Position numbers and translations under genes: made by a program. The notes under the pieces were generated by a model that was not told the origin of the DNA, ran no database searches, and was given only the letters and a program-made list of their open reading frames with translations. Below are positions 9,309 to 17,353 of a stretch of DNA of 36,669 nt, one piece after another. This DNA comes from Methanosphaera sp. (GTDB lineage Archaea > Methanobacteriota > Methanobacteria > Methanobacteriales > Methanobacteriaceae), in the NCBI RefSeq assembly GCF_016282985.1, contig NZ_JAEELZ010000078.1, forward strand, positions 1 through 36,669, read 5' to 3'. Positions within the stretch are counted from its first letter, which is position 1, and each line of letters starts with the position of its first letter.

Positions 9309-9791
9309 TTATTCTTTTAATATTCTTATTTCTTCAGGAGTAACTACTATAACATTTTTTGTTGAACCTAATAAAACTACATTTGCATTAGTGGCTGATT
9401 TAAAAGCTTTTAATGTAGAACCTAATTTTTTAAATTCAGATACTCTTCTTTCTTGAATATATTTTAAGTCAATTATTGCAGGAACACCGGTTTTATTAAC
9501 ATTTTCTAATTGTTCAGATAATTCATTAATTGTTTTAACTTTAATTAAACGAATCATGTCAACACTAGAAGTTTCTGGTTCTATTAATGAAATATCATCA
9601 TCTGGATTATTAACAACTATATCATAATCTTCATAATCATCATCATAAGAATTTTCTATTGAAGAGATAACATTATCATCAACTACTTTTTGACTATCAT
9701 CATAATCAGGTTCCATATTAGATTCACCATCATATTCTCGATCAATTGATTTTTTTACATTTACTGTAAAATCTTTAAATGTATTTTTCAT
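9309..9791 (-). CDS. sepF: Archaeal SepF, FtsZ membrane anchor
   Basis: A 160-aa protein. The C-terminal ~80 residues (VDMIRLIKVKTINELSEQ ... IIDLKYIQERRVSEFKKLGSTLKAFKSATNANVVLLGSTKNVIVVTPEEI) match the SepF core that binds FtsZ. The N-terminal ~18 residues ([16 protein letters not shown]) can form the amphipathic membrane-binding helix. An Asp/Glu-rich linker lies between (about 25-70). Archaeal SepF tethers FtsZ to the membrane at the division site. ATG 9791 overlaps the stop of the upstream gene by one base (TAATG), and its SD (GGGGGAAA) lies inside that gene, so translation should be coupled. Confidence 0.9.
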   Translation of the reverse strand: MKNTFKDFTVNVKKSIDREYDGESNMEPDYDDSQKVVDDNVISSIENSYDDDYEDYDIVVNNPDDDISLIEPETSSVDMIRLIKVKTINELSEQLENVNKTGVPAIIDLKYIQERRVSEFKKLGSTLKAFKSATNANVVLLGSTKNVIVVTPEEIRILKE

Positions 9792-10858
9792 TAGTTTTCC
9801 CCCACATAATTTAATACTGTTTCAATTAAACGTTTTAAACCACCATTTGAATCTGTATGAATATCCACTGCCGGTAAATTAAATTCTTTCTCAACTTCTT
9901 CTAAGGAATATTCAGAATCATTTCTTCTATTTATAGACAAAGCTATTACTTTTGTTGGTTCTACTGCTTCAATAGCATTTAATTCTGCTCCTATTCCAAC
10001 AGGTTCTCTAAATGGATGATTAGGCCTATGACATAATACAACTGCATCAGGCATTGCTCCAAACAATATTGCTGCAGATAATCCTTTAGGATGTGGATTT
10101 CCTGTTTCTGTTAAACTAGATTGACCTTCTACAAATATTATGTCAGGATCTTCATTCTCTTCCATATACTTTATGGTTCCCATAACTGCTGCTGGAACAT
10201 CCATAACTGATAAACTACCTGCCCTAAAGTTAATGTCCGTAGGTTTTTCAAAACCCATTTCATCAGTTGAGAATATAATTGATTTTAATCCCATTTCTTT
10301 AGCAATTTGTCCTAATTTTCTAGTAGTGGTCCTTTTACCACATTCTTGTGAAGTTCCACCAACAAATATTACAGGTTTTTTATGCAAATATGTAATTTTA
10401 GGCAATATTTCAGTAACTTTTTCTGGTGCAATACCCATTACTTTTTCAACATTGTCTAACCTAGAACTTATTTGTTTTACTTTAACATTTTTTTGATTAG
10501 CAAATTTAATTATTGCCGGATTTTCTTCTAAGGGTAGTGATCTGAATGAGGTTACAACATTTTGACCCAAATCTATAGCCTGAACAGCATACTTTAAAGC
10601 TGCACCTTCAGCCCCTATAGGTAACATGATTGCAACTGATTTAGAGTTAGTTTCATCAACTAATGTTTTTAAATCAGAACCTACAATATGACCACAGAAT
10701 TCTTTACCCTGTTTATCTTCAGAATCATCCAAGAAACCAGCCGTTTCTACACCACTGAAGTTAGAGAATTTCTCTCCCCCTCCTCCAGCACCTATAATAA
10801 TAAAAGGACTTAATTCTTCAAGATCCTCATTAGATTTAATTGAATACAAAAAAATCAC
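9791..10858 (-). CDS. DUF1611 family P-loop protein
   Basis: A 355-aa protein of the DUF1611 family. The N-terminal third looks like a Rossmann-type domain ([14 protein letters not shown] ... [11 protein letters not shown]). The C-terminal part has a P-loop variant [13 protein letters not shown] (about 167-179), then [24 protein letters not shown] and [12 protein letters not shown]. Some bacterial members (DgcN) are N-acetyltransferases in D-glutamate metabolism; the role in methanogens is not established. The chosen start is GTG 10858, but GGAG lies only two bases upstream; TTG 10849 is an alternative. It is translationally coupled to sepF, suggesting a link to division or the envelope, which is inference. 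Confidence 0.8.
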   Translation of the reverse strand: MIFLYSIKSNEDLEELSPFIIIGAGGGGEKFSNFSGVETAGFLDDSEDKQGKEFCGHIVGSDLKTLVDETNSKSVAIMLPIGAEGAALKYAVQAIDLGQNVVTSFRSLPLEENPAIIKFANQKNVKVKQISSRLDNVEKVMGIAPEKVTEILPKITYLHKKPVIFVGGTSQECGKRTTTRKLGQIAKEMGLKSIIFSTDEMGFEKPTDINFRAGSLSVMDVPAAVMGTIKYMEENEDPDIIFVEGQSSLTETGNPHPKGLSAAILFGAMPDAVVLCHRPNHPFREPVGIGAELNAIEAVEPTKVIALSINRRNDSEYSLEEVEKEFNLPAVDIHTDSNGGLKRLIETVLNYVGEN

Positions 10859-10977
10859 TTCTCCAAATATTTATTAATAAAAAATTTTTCAATATTATAT
10901 CTATATATTCATTTATAAACTATATAATTTAAATTTAATGAAAAAATTAAAAAAAATAATAAAATTTAAAAATTATT

Positions 10978-11009
10978 AAAAAAAAGTGGTAAAAATTAGT
11001 ATCTAACTT
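10978..11009 (-). terminator. Hairpin plus T8 terminator of the SIS gene
   Basis: On the minus strand AAGTTAG, ATA, CTAATTT (plus-strand 11009-10993) forms a 7-bp stem with one G-U pair that includes the stop codon TAA. A T8 run (A8 on the plus strand, 10978-10985) follows after about seven bases. The DNA from 10928 down to the next gene is also very T-rich on this strand. Confidence 0.6.
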
Positions 11010-12003
11010 TACCAATATGTCTTGTACTTCCCGGATCTTCCCCATTAAATATTGATAAATGATAAATAAACCATTCCAATGGAACTATTAATGCAAATGG
11101 AGTTAATAAAACATCTATATCAGAATAATCTTTTAAATCAAATATAATAGTATTTACACCTAAATTTTGACAAAAATCAATGGCCCTAAGTGTAACTTTA
11201 TCATATTCATCACCTGATTTTAAGAAAACAACAGTTACTCCTTCTTCAACACGTTCAATTAATCCATGCCTAAATTCCCCTGCATAAACTGGACATGCAT
11301 GTTTTAATGAACCTTCCATAAACATTGTCATAGCTAATTTATAAGCTAATCCAAAATTTACTCCACCACCCATACAGTAAAATAGATTTACGTCTTTGTG
11401 AATTTCGGCTAATTTTTTATTATCTTCTTCTGTTGTTTTTAATAAATTCTCTATCAAATCAGGAACCGTGTATAATTGATTTAATACTTGTTCTGCCCTT
11501 TCTGATTTTATCATATTAAAGAATATTGCATATAAAGAAAATAATTGAGTCACATATGTTTTAGTACCCAAAATGGCCTTTTCTTCACCACATCGCGTAA
11601 TTATAGACTCATCTGCTTCTTTAGCCATAGAACTTTCGGGCATATTAGTAATTGAAACTGTTTTTATACCATGTTTTTTGGCTTTACGTAAAGCTTCTAA
11701 TGTATCTGATGTTTCACCAGACTGAGAAGTAACAATTAAACCCATGTTTGAACCATTTTCTAAACATTGATGTTCAACAAATTCATAACCTGTTTGAACA
11801 TCAATTTCAATATTTGATATAGATTTAACAACATCCCTAATAGTATAACATGTAGAAATTGAACTACCACATCCTATTAGAAATATTTTATCTAATTTTC
11901 TGAAATCTTCAGAAATTTTTTCTATATGTTCCTTTTCAGAATCAATAGTGAGTCTTAAAGAAATAGGTTGATCCATAATTTCTTGATACATTCCATATTG
12001 CAT
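10996..12003 (-). CDS. SIS-domain sugar isomerase/deglycase (GlmS C-half-like)
   Basis: A 335-aa protein with two SIS domains and no glutaminase domain. The first has IFLIGCGSSISTCYTIRDV and VTSQSGETSDTLEALRKAK, the Ser/Thr phosphosugar loops of GlmS-like isomerases. The second ends with GSTRHIGKVRY. It may act on an amino-sugar phosphate, resembling the isomerase half of GlmS or fructosamine-6-phosphate deglycases. Pseudomurein needs unusual amino sugars, so a wall role is possible but unproven. I chose ATG 12003 because GGTGAAAATGCA precedes it; the longer frame from 12048 has no ribosome site and adds 15 unlikely residues. Confidence 0.75.
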   Translation of the reverse strand: MQYGMYQEIMDQPISLRLTIDSEKEHIEKISEDFRKLDKIFLIGCGSSISTCYTIRDVVKSISNIEIDVQTGYEFVEHQCLENGSNMGLIVTSQSGETSDTLEALRKAKKHGIKTVSITNMPESSMAKEADESIITRCGEEKAILGTKTYVTQLFSLYAIFFNMIKSERAEQVLNQLYTVPDLIENLLKTTEEDNKKLAEIHKDVNLFYCMGGGVNFGLAYKLAMTMFMEGSLKHACPVYAGEFRHGLIERVEEGVTVVFLKSGDEYDKVTLRAIDFCQNLGVNTIIFDLKDYSDIDVLLTPFALIVPLEWFIYHLSIFNGEDPGSTRHIGKVRY

Positions 12004-12189
12004 TGCATTTTCACCATAATTAAGATTAATTACCATTTTATAAATCAATATATATTATAATATATTTTGTAAGTATCTTTATTTAAAATTTTCTTAATTT
12101 AAAGCTTAGGTATAATAATTTGGATATTAAAAGATTCAATTAATCTTAAAATTACAAACAATAAACTGAATAAAAAAAAAGATGATATT

Positions 12190-12903
12190 ATGAAAATTTC
12201 TAATTTAATTTTAGTAAAATTTATTTCTAGACCAAATCGATTTACTATTAAATTCAAAAATGAAAAAAATGAAATGGAATTGGCTCATTTACATGACCCT
12301 GGAAGATTAAAAGAATTATTGGTCTCCAATGCAGATGTTTTAATAAAATATGTACCCACATATAAAAAAACTTCTAGAAAAACGAAATATGATGTTATTG
12401 CTATAAAATATCAAAACGAATGGGTTTTATTAAATAGTAGTTACCACAACAAACTTGTCTCAGAAATTTTGACAGATAAACTGATTAACGAAATTGAAGA
12501 TTTTAATATATTTAAACCAGAATACTCCTATGGAAATAGTCGGTTGGATTTTTTATTAAAGGATAGTAAAGATAATGAGTTATATTTAGAAGTAAAAGGA
12601 TGTACCTTAGTAGAAAAAGGTATAGCTAAATTTCCGGATGCTCCAACCAAAAGAGGAAAAAAACATGTTGTTGAGCTCATTAAAATCAGAAAAAAATCGT
12701 TGCATGCAGCCATAATTATCTTAGTTTTACAAAATAATGCAAAAAGTTTTTCTCCTAATTATGATACTGATAAAGATTTCAGTGATGCCTTGAAAGAAGC
12801 CTATGAAAATAATGTAAAAATTTACCCAATACATATCAAAACTGAATATAAAAATAATAATTTATTTTTAAGATATAACAAAATTTTACCTATAAATTTC
12901 TAA
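12190..12903 (+). CDS. sfsA: SfsA homologue (sugar fermentation stimulation protein family)
   Basis: A 237-aa protein with the SfsA layout: an N-terminal OB-like part (FISRPNRFTIKF ... HLHDPGRLKELL), then a nuclease-like fold with SRLDFLL, YLEVKGCTLVEKGIAKFPDAPTKRGKKHVVELIKI. The D, E-x-K triad in the second half looks like a PD-(D/E)XK nuclease core. Cellular role is unsettled; it was named after an E. coli maltose phenotype. GATGATATT precedes ATG 12190. It is a single gene with AT-rich flanks. Confidence 0.93.
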   Translation: MKISNLILVKFISRPNRFTIKFKNEKNEMELAHLHDPGRLKELLVSNADVLIKYVPTYKKTSRKTKYDVIAIKYQNEWVLLNSSYHNKLVSEILTDKLINEIEDFNIFKPEYSYGNSRLDFLLKDSKDNELYLEVKGCTLVEKGIAKFPDAPTKRGKKHVVELIKIRKKSLHAAIIILVLQNNAKSFSPNYDTDKDFSDALKEAYENNVKIYPIHIKTEYKNNNLFLRYNKILPINF

Positions 12904-13005
12904 AAAAAACATAAAAGCATATTTAATGAAAATCATATTATATAATATTGTTATATAATAAAAAAATTATGTAATATAATTGAAATTAATTAGTTAATTG
13001 ATATA

Positions 13006-13269
13006 ATGGCAGATAGAATAACTGAGGGTTATAAGTTATACAAAGATAATGCAGTTTTTGTAGAACACTATGAACCCAATCACATGATATTCAAAGTTAA
13101 AAATAAAAATGATTTCTATCTTGTATCTATGATATATGGATATTGGAACTGTGAATGTGCAGATTACACATATAGAAATCAGAGAGAACCAGGAAGTTTT
13201 TATTGTAAACATTTACAAGCAGCACAGTTTAAACTTCTTGATTTACTAAATAATTCAGTTAAGGGGTAA
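13006..13269 (+). CDS. SWIM zinc-finger protein
   Basis: An 87-aa protein. Its centre has C-x-C ... C-x-H (NCECADYTYRNQREPG, then FYCKHLQAAQF), the SWIM zinc-finger signature, preceded by a beta-rich part (VEHYEPNHMIFKVKNKNDFYLVSMIYGYW). SWIM domains bind DNA or proteins, often in recombination complexes; here the domain stands alone and the partner is unknown. The ribosome site is weak. The zinc-ribbon gene begins four bases after its stop, so it heads a probable operon through the lipid reductase. Confidence 0.8.
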   Translation: MADRITEGYKLYKDNAVFVEHYEPNHMIFKVKNKNDFYLVSMIYGYWNCECADYTYRNQREPGSFYCKHLQAAQFKLLDLLNNSVKG

Positions 13270-13273
13270 AAAA

Positions 13274-13468
13274 ATGAAAATAGAAGATTTGTTAAAACCT
13301 TGTCCGAAATGTGGTTCTAAAGATAAAACTCAACATAGAGATTTTGAGAGAGAATTTCTAGCATATGGTCAAAACGGTGAATTAAAATGTACAAACTGTG
13401 GCCATATTTTCATTACAAGAGATGAAGCTATTGATATTAAAAGAGCTAAAGAAAATGAAGAAGAATAA
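13274..13468 (+). CDS. Small zinc-ribbon protein
   Basis: A 64-aa protein with two CxxC knuckles, CPKCGS and CTNCGH, about 27 residues apart, so one zinc ribbon is expected. The C-terminus is charged and helical (RDEAIDIKRAKENEEE). No family function is known. GGGGT sits before ATG 13274, overlapping the end of the SWIM gene. It could be a transcription- or RNA-associated accessory factor; this cannot be decided from sequence. Confidence 0.7.
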   Translation: MKIEDLLKPCPKCGSKDKTQHRDFEREFLAYGQNGELKCTNCGHIFITRDEAIDIKRAKENEEE

Positions 13469-13483
13469 AATGGGGGATATATT

Positions 13484-13648
13484 ATGATTATTCAAGAATA
13501 TTGTATGTATTGTGGAGCTTGTGCAGGTGTTTGTGTAGCAGATGCTATTGATGTTCAAGAATTAAAAATAGTAATAGATGATGAAAAATGTACTAAATGT
13601 GGATTATGTATTAAAGCATGTCCTGTTGCAGCATTATCATTAGAATAG
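13484..13648 (+). CDS. 54-aa ferredoxin, likely partner of geranylgeranyl reductase
   Basis: A short gene: ATG 13484, TAG 13646-13648, 54 residues. It has two 4Fe-4S motifs, CMYCGACAGVCV (C-x2-C-x2-C-x3-C, with Val replacing the usual Pro) and CTKCGLCIKACP. GGGGGAT is the ribosome site. The lipid reductase starts eight bases later. In Methanosarcina acetivorans a ferredoxin gene beside geranylgeranyl reductase supplies its electrons, so the same role is likely here. Confidence 0.88.
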   Translation: MIIQEYCMYCGACAGVCVADAIDVQELKIVIDDEKCTKCGLCIKACPVAALSLE

Positions 13649-13656
13649 GTGAAAAC

Positions 13657-14841
13657 ATGGAATATAAGACTGATGTTTTAGTAGTAGGTGCTGGTCCTTC
13701 AGGTTCTCTTGCTGCAAGAGAAGCTGCTTTACATGGTGCTGAAGTAATATTAATTGACCTTAAATCAGAAATTGGTTCCCCAAAAAGATGTGCTGAAGGG
13801 GTATCTAAACAAGGATTAATAGATTTAGGAATTCAACCAGATCCAAGATGGATTGCTAGAAAATCAAACGGAGTTAGATTAGTTTCTCCTGATCAAACCA
13901 GCGTTTGGTTAAGTGAAGACACAATAGATTTACCAGAATCAGGATATGTTCTTGAAAGAAAAGTTTTTGATAAACATATGGCAATGGATGCAGCACGTGC
14001 AGGTGCAAAAATAATGATTAAAACACGTGCAACATCACTTGAAAGAGTAGAAGATGGAATTATTGTCACAGCAGACAAAATGGGAGAAGAAATCAAAATA
14101 CATGCCCACATCGTTATAGCTGCTGATGGTCCTGGTTCTCGAATAGGTAGATGGGCCGGTTTAGATTGCAATACAAAATTTGATAACATGGAGTCCTGTG
14201 TTCAATATGAAATGGCCGGACTTGAAATGGAAAATAATAATGTAATCCAATTATACTTTGGAAGTGTAGCTCCTGGAGGTTATACTTGGATTTTCCCTAA
14301 AGGTGAAGACATTGCAAACGTTGGTATCGGAGTTTTAAAAACACATACTGATAAAACAGCAAAAGAACATTTAGATGAATTTATTAAAAATTGCCCTGAA
14401 ACCCAACATGCACAAGCCGTTGAAATAAATGTTGGTGGAGATCCTGTAGGTGGATTAATTAAAGAACGTGTTGGAGATAACATATTAGTTGTTGGAGATG
14501 CAGCTGGTTTTGTAAACCCATTAACTGGTGGAGGAATAAACTCTGCATTAGAATCCGGAGCTTATGCTGGAATTGTTGCTGCACAAGCAATTACCGATGA
14601 AGATTACAGTAAAAAAAATTTAAAAGAATATGTTAAATTAACCGATGAAAATATTGGAGAAAATTATGATAAATACAAAAAAGCTAAAGAATATTTATTA
14701 TCATTAGATGATGATGAATTAAACAAAATAGCTCATGAATTTGTCAAAGTGGATGTAGATGAAATAAGTCCAAGTACTTTAATAAAACTGTTAATTAAAG
14801 TATCCCCTAAAGCTCTTCTTAAATTAGGAAAATTATTCTAA
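13657..14841 (+). CDS. Digeranylgeranylglycerophospholipid reductase
   Basis: A 394-aa FAD-dependent enzyme of the geranylgeranyl reductase family. FAD-binding GAGPSG is at residues 11-16, KRCAEGVSKQG contains the conserved active-site Cys, GGYTWIFPKGEDIANVGIG is the substrate-channel motif, and GDAAGFVNPLTGGGI is the second FAD motif. It saturates the isoprenoid chains of archaeal membrane lipids. I chose ATG 13657 because AGGTGA precedes it; the longer frame from 13618 would overlap the ferredoxin and lacks a ribosome site. The stop codon lies in a hairpin, with T8 ten bases on. Confidence 0.93.
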   Translation: MEYKTDVLVVGAGPSGSLAAREAALHGAEVILIDLKSEIGSPKRCAEGVSKQGLIDLGIQPDPRWIARKSNGVRLVSPDQTSVWLSEDTIDLPESGYVLERKVFDKHMAMDAARAGAKIMIKTRATSLERVEDGIIVTADKMGEEIKIHAHIVIAADGPGSRIGRWAGLDCNTKFDNMESCVQYEMAGLEMENNNVIQLYFGSVAPGGYTWIFPKGEDIANVGIGVLKTHTDKTAKEHLDEFIKNCPETQHAQAVEINVGGDPVGGLIKERVGDNILVVGDAAGFVNPLTGGGINSALESGAYAGIVAAQAITDEDYSKKNLKEYVKLTDENIGENYDKYKKAKEYLLSLDDDELNKIAHEFVKVDVDEISPSTLIKLLIKVSPKALLKLGKLF

Positions 14842-14864
14842 TTTTCTTACATTAACTTTTTTTT
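14828..14864 (+). terminator. Hairpin plus T8 at the end of the lipid reductase gene
   Basis: GAAAATTA (14828-14835), TTC, TAATTTTC (14839-14846) is a perfect 8-bp stem with the stop TAA at 14839-14841 in the right arm. A T8 run is at 14857-14864, ten bases after the stem and 11 bases before the next ATG, so it may only partly stop transcription. Confidence 0.5.
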
Positions 14865-14875
14865 GGAAAGATAAT

Positions 14876-15796
14876 ATGAAAAATAGTAAAATACCTTGCA
14901 TATCTGAACTGTCACTCCATAGACCTGAAGTTACTAGATGGCGAGAAAGAATGACTTTGTTGGAACCTTATAGTGATACAGTCATTGTTTTACCCTGCAG
15001 TATGAAAAAACCATATTCCCAATCAAAATCGCATACACTATTTAAAAAATATACAAAAGGTTTACAAGAAGTTATATTAACTTCTCCTTTTGGTATTTGT
15101 CCTAGAGAAATGGAAAAAACTTATCCAATACATTCTTACGATGCATCAACTACTGGTGATTGGTCTGATGAAGAAATTAAAATCGCAGGAAAATGTTTGA
15201 AAGATTATGTTCAAGATCGTAAAGTAATTGCACACGTATCTGGAGGATATAAAAAGGCCTGTGAAGAGGTCTTAGACAATGTTGTATATACATGTAATGA
15301 TGAAAATACACGTTCACAAGAATCTTTAACTAATTTAAAAGAAGAAGTTAAGAAAGAAGATAAAATTAACTTCAAAAAACATAAAATTCATGATTTAAGA
15401 TCAATAGCAAGATATCAATTTAATACAAAAAAGGCAGATAAACTAATTCCTGAAAATACCAAAACTCATGGAAAATTTAATACTAGAATTATGTCTGATA
15501 AACAACAACTTGCTACACTTCATTTTGAAACAGGGTTGTTTACTTTAAATTTAGCTGGTGGAGAAATATTAAAAGAAGAAAAAATTAATCGTGTTTTCAT
15601 TAATTTTGATTTAAAAACAAGTACCTTGTTTACACCAGGTATTGATAAAGCCGATAAAAATATTATTCCAAATGATGAAGTCGTAATCATTAAAGATGAT
15701 GAAGTAATAGGTGTCGGAAAATCCATGATGAATGGGGAAGAATTAGTTAAAGCAAACAAAGGAATTGGTGTAAAAATTAGACATCAAATCAAATAG
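14876..15796 (+). CDS. ArcS-family archaeosine synthase core with PUA domain (short form)
   Basis: A 306-aa protein. Residues 40-53 read PCSMKKPYSQSKSH, matching the ArcS signature PC-x3-KPY-x2-S-x2-H. The C-terminal ~75 residues (VFINFDLKTSTLFTPGIDKADKNIIPNDEVVII ... GVGKSMMNGEEL) are a PUA RNA-binding domain. ArcS acts on preQ0 at position 15 of archaeal tRNA in making archaeosine (in some species adding lysine for a radical-SAM partner). Full-length ArcS usually has a TGT-like N-terminal domain; this protein lacks it, so the TGT domain may be encoded elsewhere or be lost. The ribosome site is weak (GGAAAGAT). Confidence 0.8.
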   Translation: MKNSKIPCISELSLHRPEVTRWRERMTLLEPYSDTVIVLPCSMKKPYSQSKSHTLFKKYTKGLQEVILTSPFGICPREMEKTYPIHSYDASTTGDWSDEEIKIAGKCLKDYVQDRKVIAHVSGGYKKACEEVLDNVVYTCNDENTRSQESLTNLKEEVKKEDKINFKKHKIHDLRSIARYQFNTKKADKLIPENTKTHGKFNTRIMSDKQQLATLHFETGLFTLNLAGGEILKEEKINRVFINFDLKTSTLFTPGIDKADKNIIPNDEVVIIKDDEVIGVGKSMMNGEELVKANKGIGVKIRHQIK

Positions 15797-15875
15797 ATAT
15801 TAAATCAATGATTTTGTTACATAAAGTATATTAAATAAAATCTTAATAAATATAATAAAATAATGGAGAGATAAA

Positions 15876-16175
15876 ATGGCAGAAGCAGAAATTAAAGAAA
15901 AAATTAATGATAAATTAGCAGGCATTGCAGATCCACATATGGGAATTAGTATTGTAGAAATGGGACTTATTCAAAATATAGAAGTTGATGAAGCAAATAA
16001 AAAAGCAGTAATTACCGTTAAACCTACAAACCCAATGTGTATGAGTGTAGCAAATATTGCAATGGCTGTTAGAATAGAAGCTGAAAAACTTGATGAAATA
16101 GATAAAGCAGAAATTAATGTTATTGACCATATGATGTCAAACGAAGTAAATGAAATGGTTAATAAAGATGAATAA
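15876..16175 (+). CDS. MIP18/DUF59 family protein (iron-sulfur assembly type)
   Basis: A 99-aa single-domain protein. It fits the MIP18 (DUF59) fold: IKEKINDKLAGIADPHMGISIVEMGLIQNIEV, KKAVITVKPTNPMCMSV and a helix IAMAVRIEAEKL. Relatives help assemble or deliver Fe-S clusters (SufT, CIA2) or belong to PaaD. A solitary archaeal member probably has a Fe-S assembly role, which is inference. GGAGAG precedes ATG 15876. It is followed by a palindromic T-rich terminator and then the tRNA gene. Confidence 0.8.
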   Translation: MAEAEIKEKINDKLAGIADPHMGISIVEMGLIQNIEVDEANKKAVITVKPTNPMCMSVANIAMAVRIEAEKLDEIDKAEINVIDHMMSNEVNEMVNKDE

Positions 16176-16200
16176 TTAATTATTTATTTTTATTTTTTTT
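16171..16200 (+). terminator. Palindrome plus T-rich terminator of the MIP18-family gene
   Basis: AATAATTAATTATT (16171-16184) is palindromic and includes the stop TAA (16173-16175). It is followed by a T-rich tract ending in T8 (16193-16200). Confidence 0.55.
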
Positions 16201-16216
16201 CATGAAAAATATGACC

Positions 16217-16260
16217 ATAAACTATATATATTAAGACAATATAATATAGTAATAGATGCT
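16217..16260 (+). promoter_or_regulatory. tRNA promoter (box A and start-site box)
   Basis: ACCATAAACTATATATATT (about 16214-16232) looks like a methanogen BRE plus TATA box A. GATGCT at 16255-16260, about 30 bases on, resembles the ATGC start-site box (box B) of stable RNA genes. The predicted leader before the tRNA is about 30 bases. Confidence 0.65.
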
Positions 16261-16286
16261 TACAAAGCAACTTACTTATTTTGTTA

Positions 16287-16361
<75 letters not shown>

Positions 16362-16476
16362 TTTAATTATTAACTATTTCTATTTAAAAAGAGTTTTTTA
16401 TTTTTATTAATATTGCATTTTAAAAAAATTCTAAAAAAAAGTTCTATAAAAAAAATATATAAAAAAAAGAGTAATA

Positions 16477-16701
16477 TTATTCTTCTTCTAATTCATGTAA
16501 TAAATCATTCCAAGTATCTATGGTTTCTTTTGCTGCTTCTTCTGTTAATACTTCTATTGCATAACCTGAATGAATTAATACATAATTTCCTATATCTGCA
16601 TCTACTAAATCTAATTTTGCTTCTTGTTTAACTCCACCAAAATCACAAGTAGCTATATTATTATTAATTTCTAAAATTTTTGCCGGTGCTGCTATACACA
16701 T
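16477..16701 (-). CDS. hypC: Hydrogenase maturation chaperone HypC
   Basis: A 74-aa protein starting MCIAAPAKIL, the HypC/HupF signature in which the second-residue Cys is exposed after Met removal and contacts the hydrogenase precursor and HypD. The middle, ATCDFGGVKQEAKLDLV, and GNYVLIHSGYAIEVL are also typical. It helps deliver the Fe(CN)2CO group to NiFe hydrogenases. AAGGAGG precedes ATG 16701. No other hyp gene is in the window. Two T8 runs (minus strand, about 16461-16468 and 16448-16455) follow as a U-rich terminator. Confidence 0.95.
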   Translation of the reverse strand: MCIAAPAKILEINNNIATCDFGGVKQEAKLDLVDADIGNYVLIHSGYAIEVLTEEAAKETIDTWNDLLHELEEE

Positions 16702-16816
16702 ATCCTAATCCTCCTTATATATTACTAATGAACATTAATTTTTATCAGTATATAATTTATTTTTTATTCTTACTAAATGATTTATTTCAAGTATTATTTA
16801 TATCTGAGGTTATATT

Positions 16817-17320
16817 TTAATACATAGAAACTTTTGTTACTCCATCAATTTTAAGTAATAATGGGATAATTTTCCCATCAAGAGTATTATCAGTAATTAT
16901 TGTCATATAAGGTATACTATATAAATCAGGATCACTTGCATATGCTTGTCTAATACTAATATTTTCTTCAGCCAAAAATTTAGTAACTTGATTTAAAATT
17001 CCTGTTTTTTGGGCATCACCTTCAATTTCAATAACACCCAACCCTAATTCTTGTGAAATATTTGACAAAACAGTACCTGCAGATTTAATATTTGTAAATA
17101 TATTTTTTAATTCTTCATCTTCAAGTATTGTATTCATAGTTGAGGTTACTACCCGTCGATCAGTTTCAATAGATTTTGCCAAAGAAGAAATATTTATTTC
17201 AACATCGTTACAATAAATCTTCTTATCTTCACCAACTTTAAGACCCAATTGTAACATTTTTATAACGACTTTTTTTTGTGATGGATATTTATCGAATTTA
17301 CTCATAAACTTTTTCCACAT
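16817..17320 (-). CDS. trpY: TrpY-type transcription regulator (HTH plus ACT)
   Basis: A 167-aa protein. The N-terminal ~70 residues are helix-turn-helix-like (VVIKMLQLGLKVG ... INISSLAKSIETDRRVVTSTMNTIL). The C-terminal ~75 residues are an ACT domain (GLGVIEIEGDAQKTGILNQVTKFLAEENISIRQAYASDP). In Methanothermobacter the divergent neighbour of trpEGCFBAD is TrpY, a tryptophan-sensing repressor that binds TGTACA-like TRP boxes and also represses itself. Domains and position match, so I use that name, though it rests on context as much as sequence. GAGGA precedes ATG 17320. Confidence 0.82.
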   Translation of the reverse strand: MWKKFMSKFDKYPSQKKVVIKMLQLGLKVGEDKKIYCNDVEINISSLAKSIETDRRVVTSTMNTILEDEELKNIFTNIKSAGTVLSNISQELGLGVIEIEGDAQKTGILNQVTKFLAEENISIRQAYASDPDLYSIPYMTIITDNTLDGKIIPLLLKIDGVTKVSMY

Positions 17321-17353
17321 ATTAATTCCTCATATATATCTATAATTATATTA

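Noticed and set aside
9580-9720. Asp/Glu-rich repeat-like stretch in sepF
   Set aside because: This is the acidic flexible linker between membrane helix and SepF core, not a DNA repeat with separate function.
13618-13656. N-terminal extension of the lipid reductase (MSCCSIIIRIGEN)
   Set aside because: It overlaps the ferredoxin gene in another frame and lacks a ribosome site; ATG 13657 has AGGTGA.
16413-16631. Plus-strand 72-aa Leu-rich reading frame
   Set aside because: It is the shadow of hypC on the opposite strand, with low-complexity composition.
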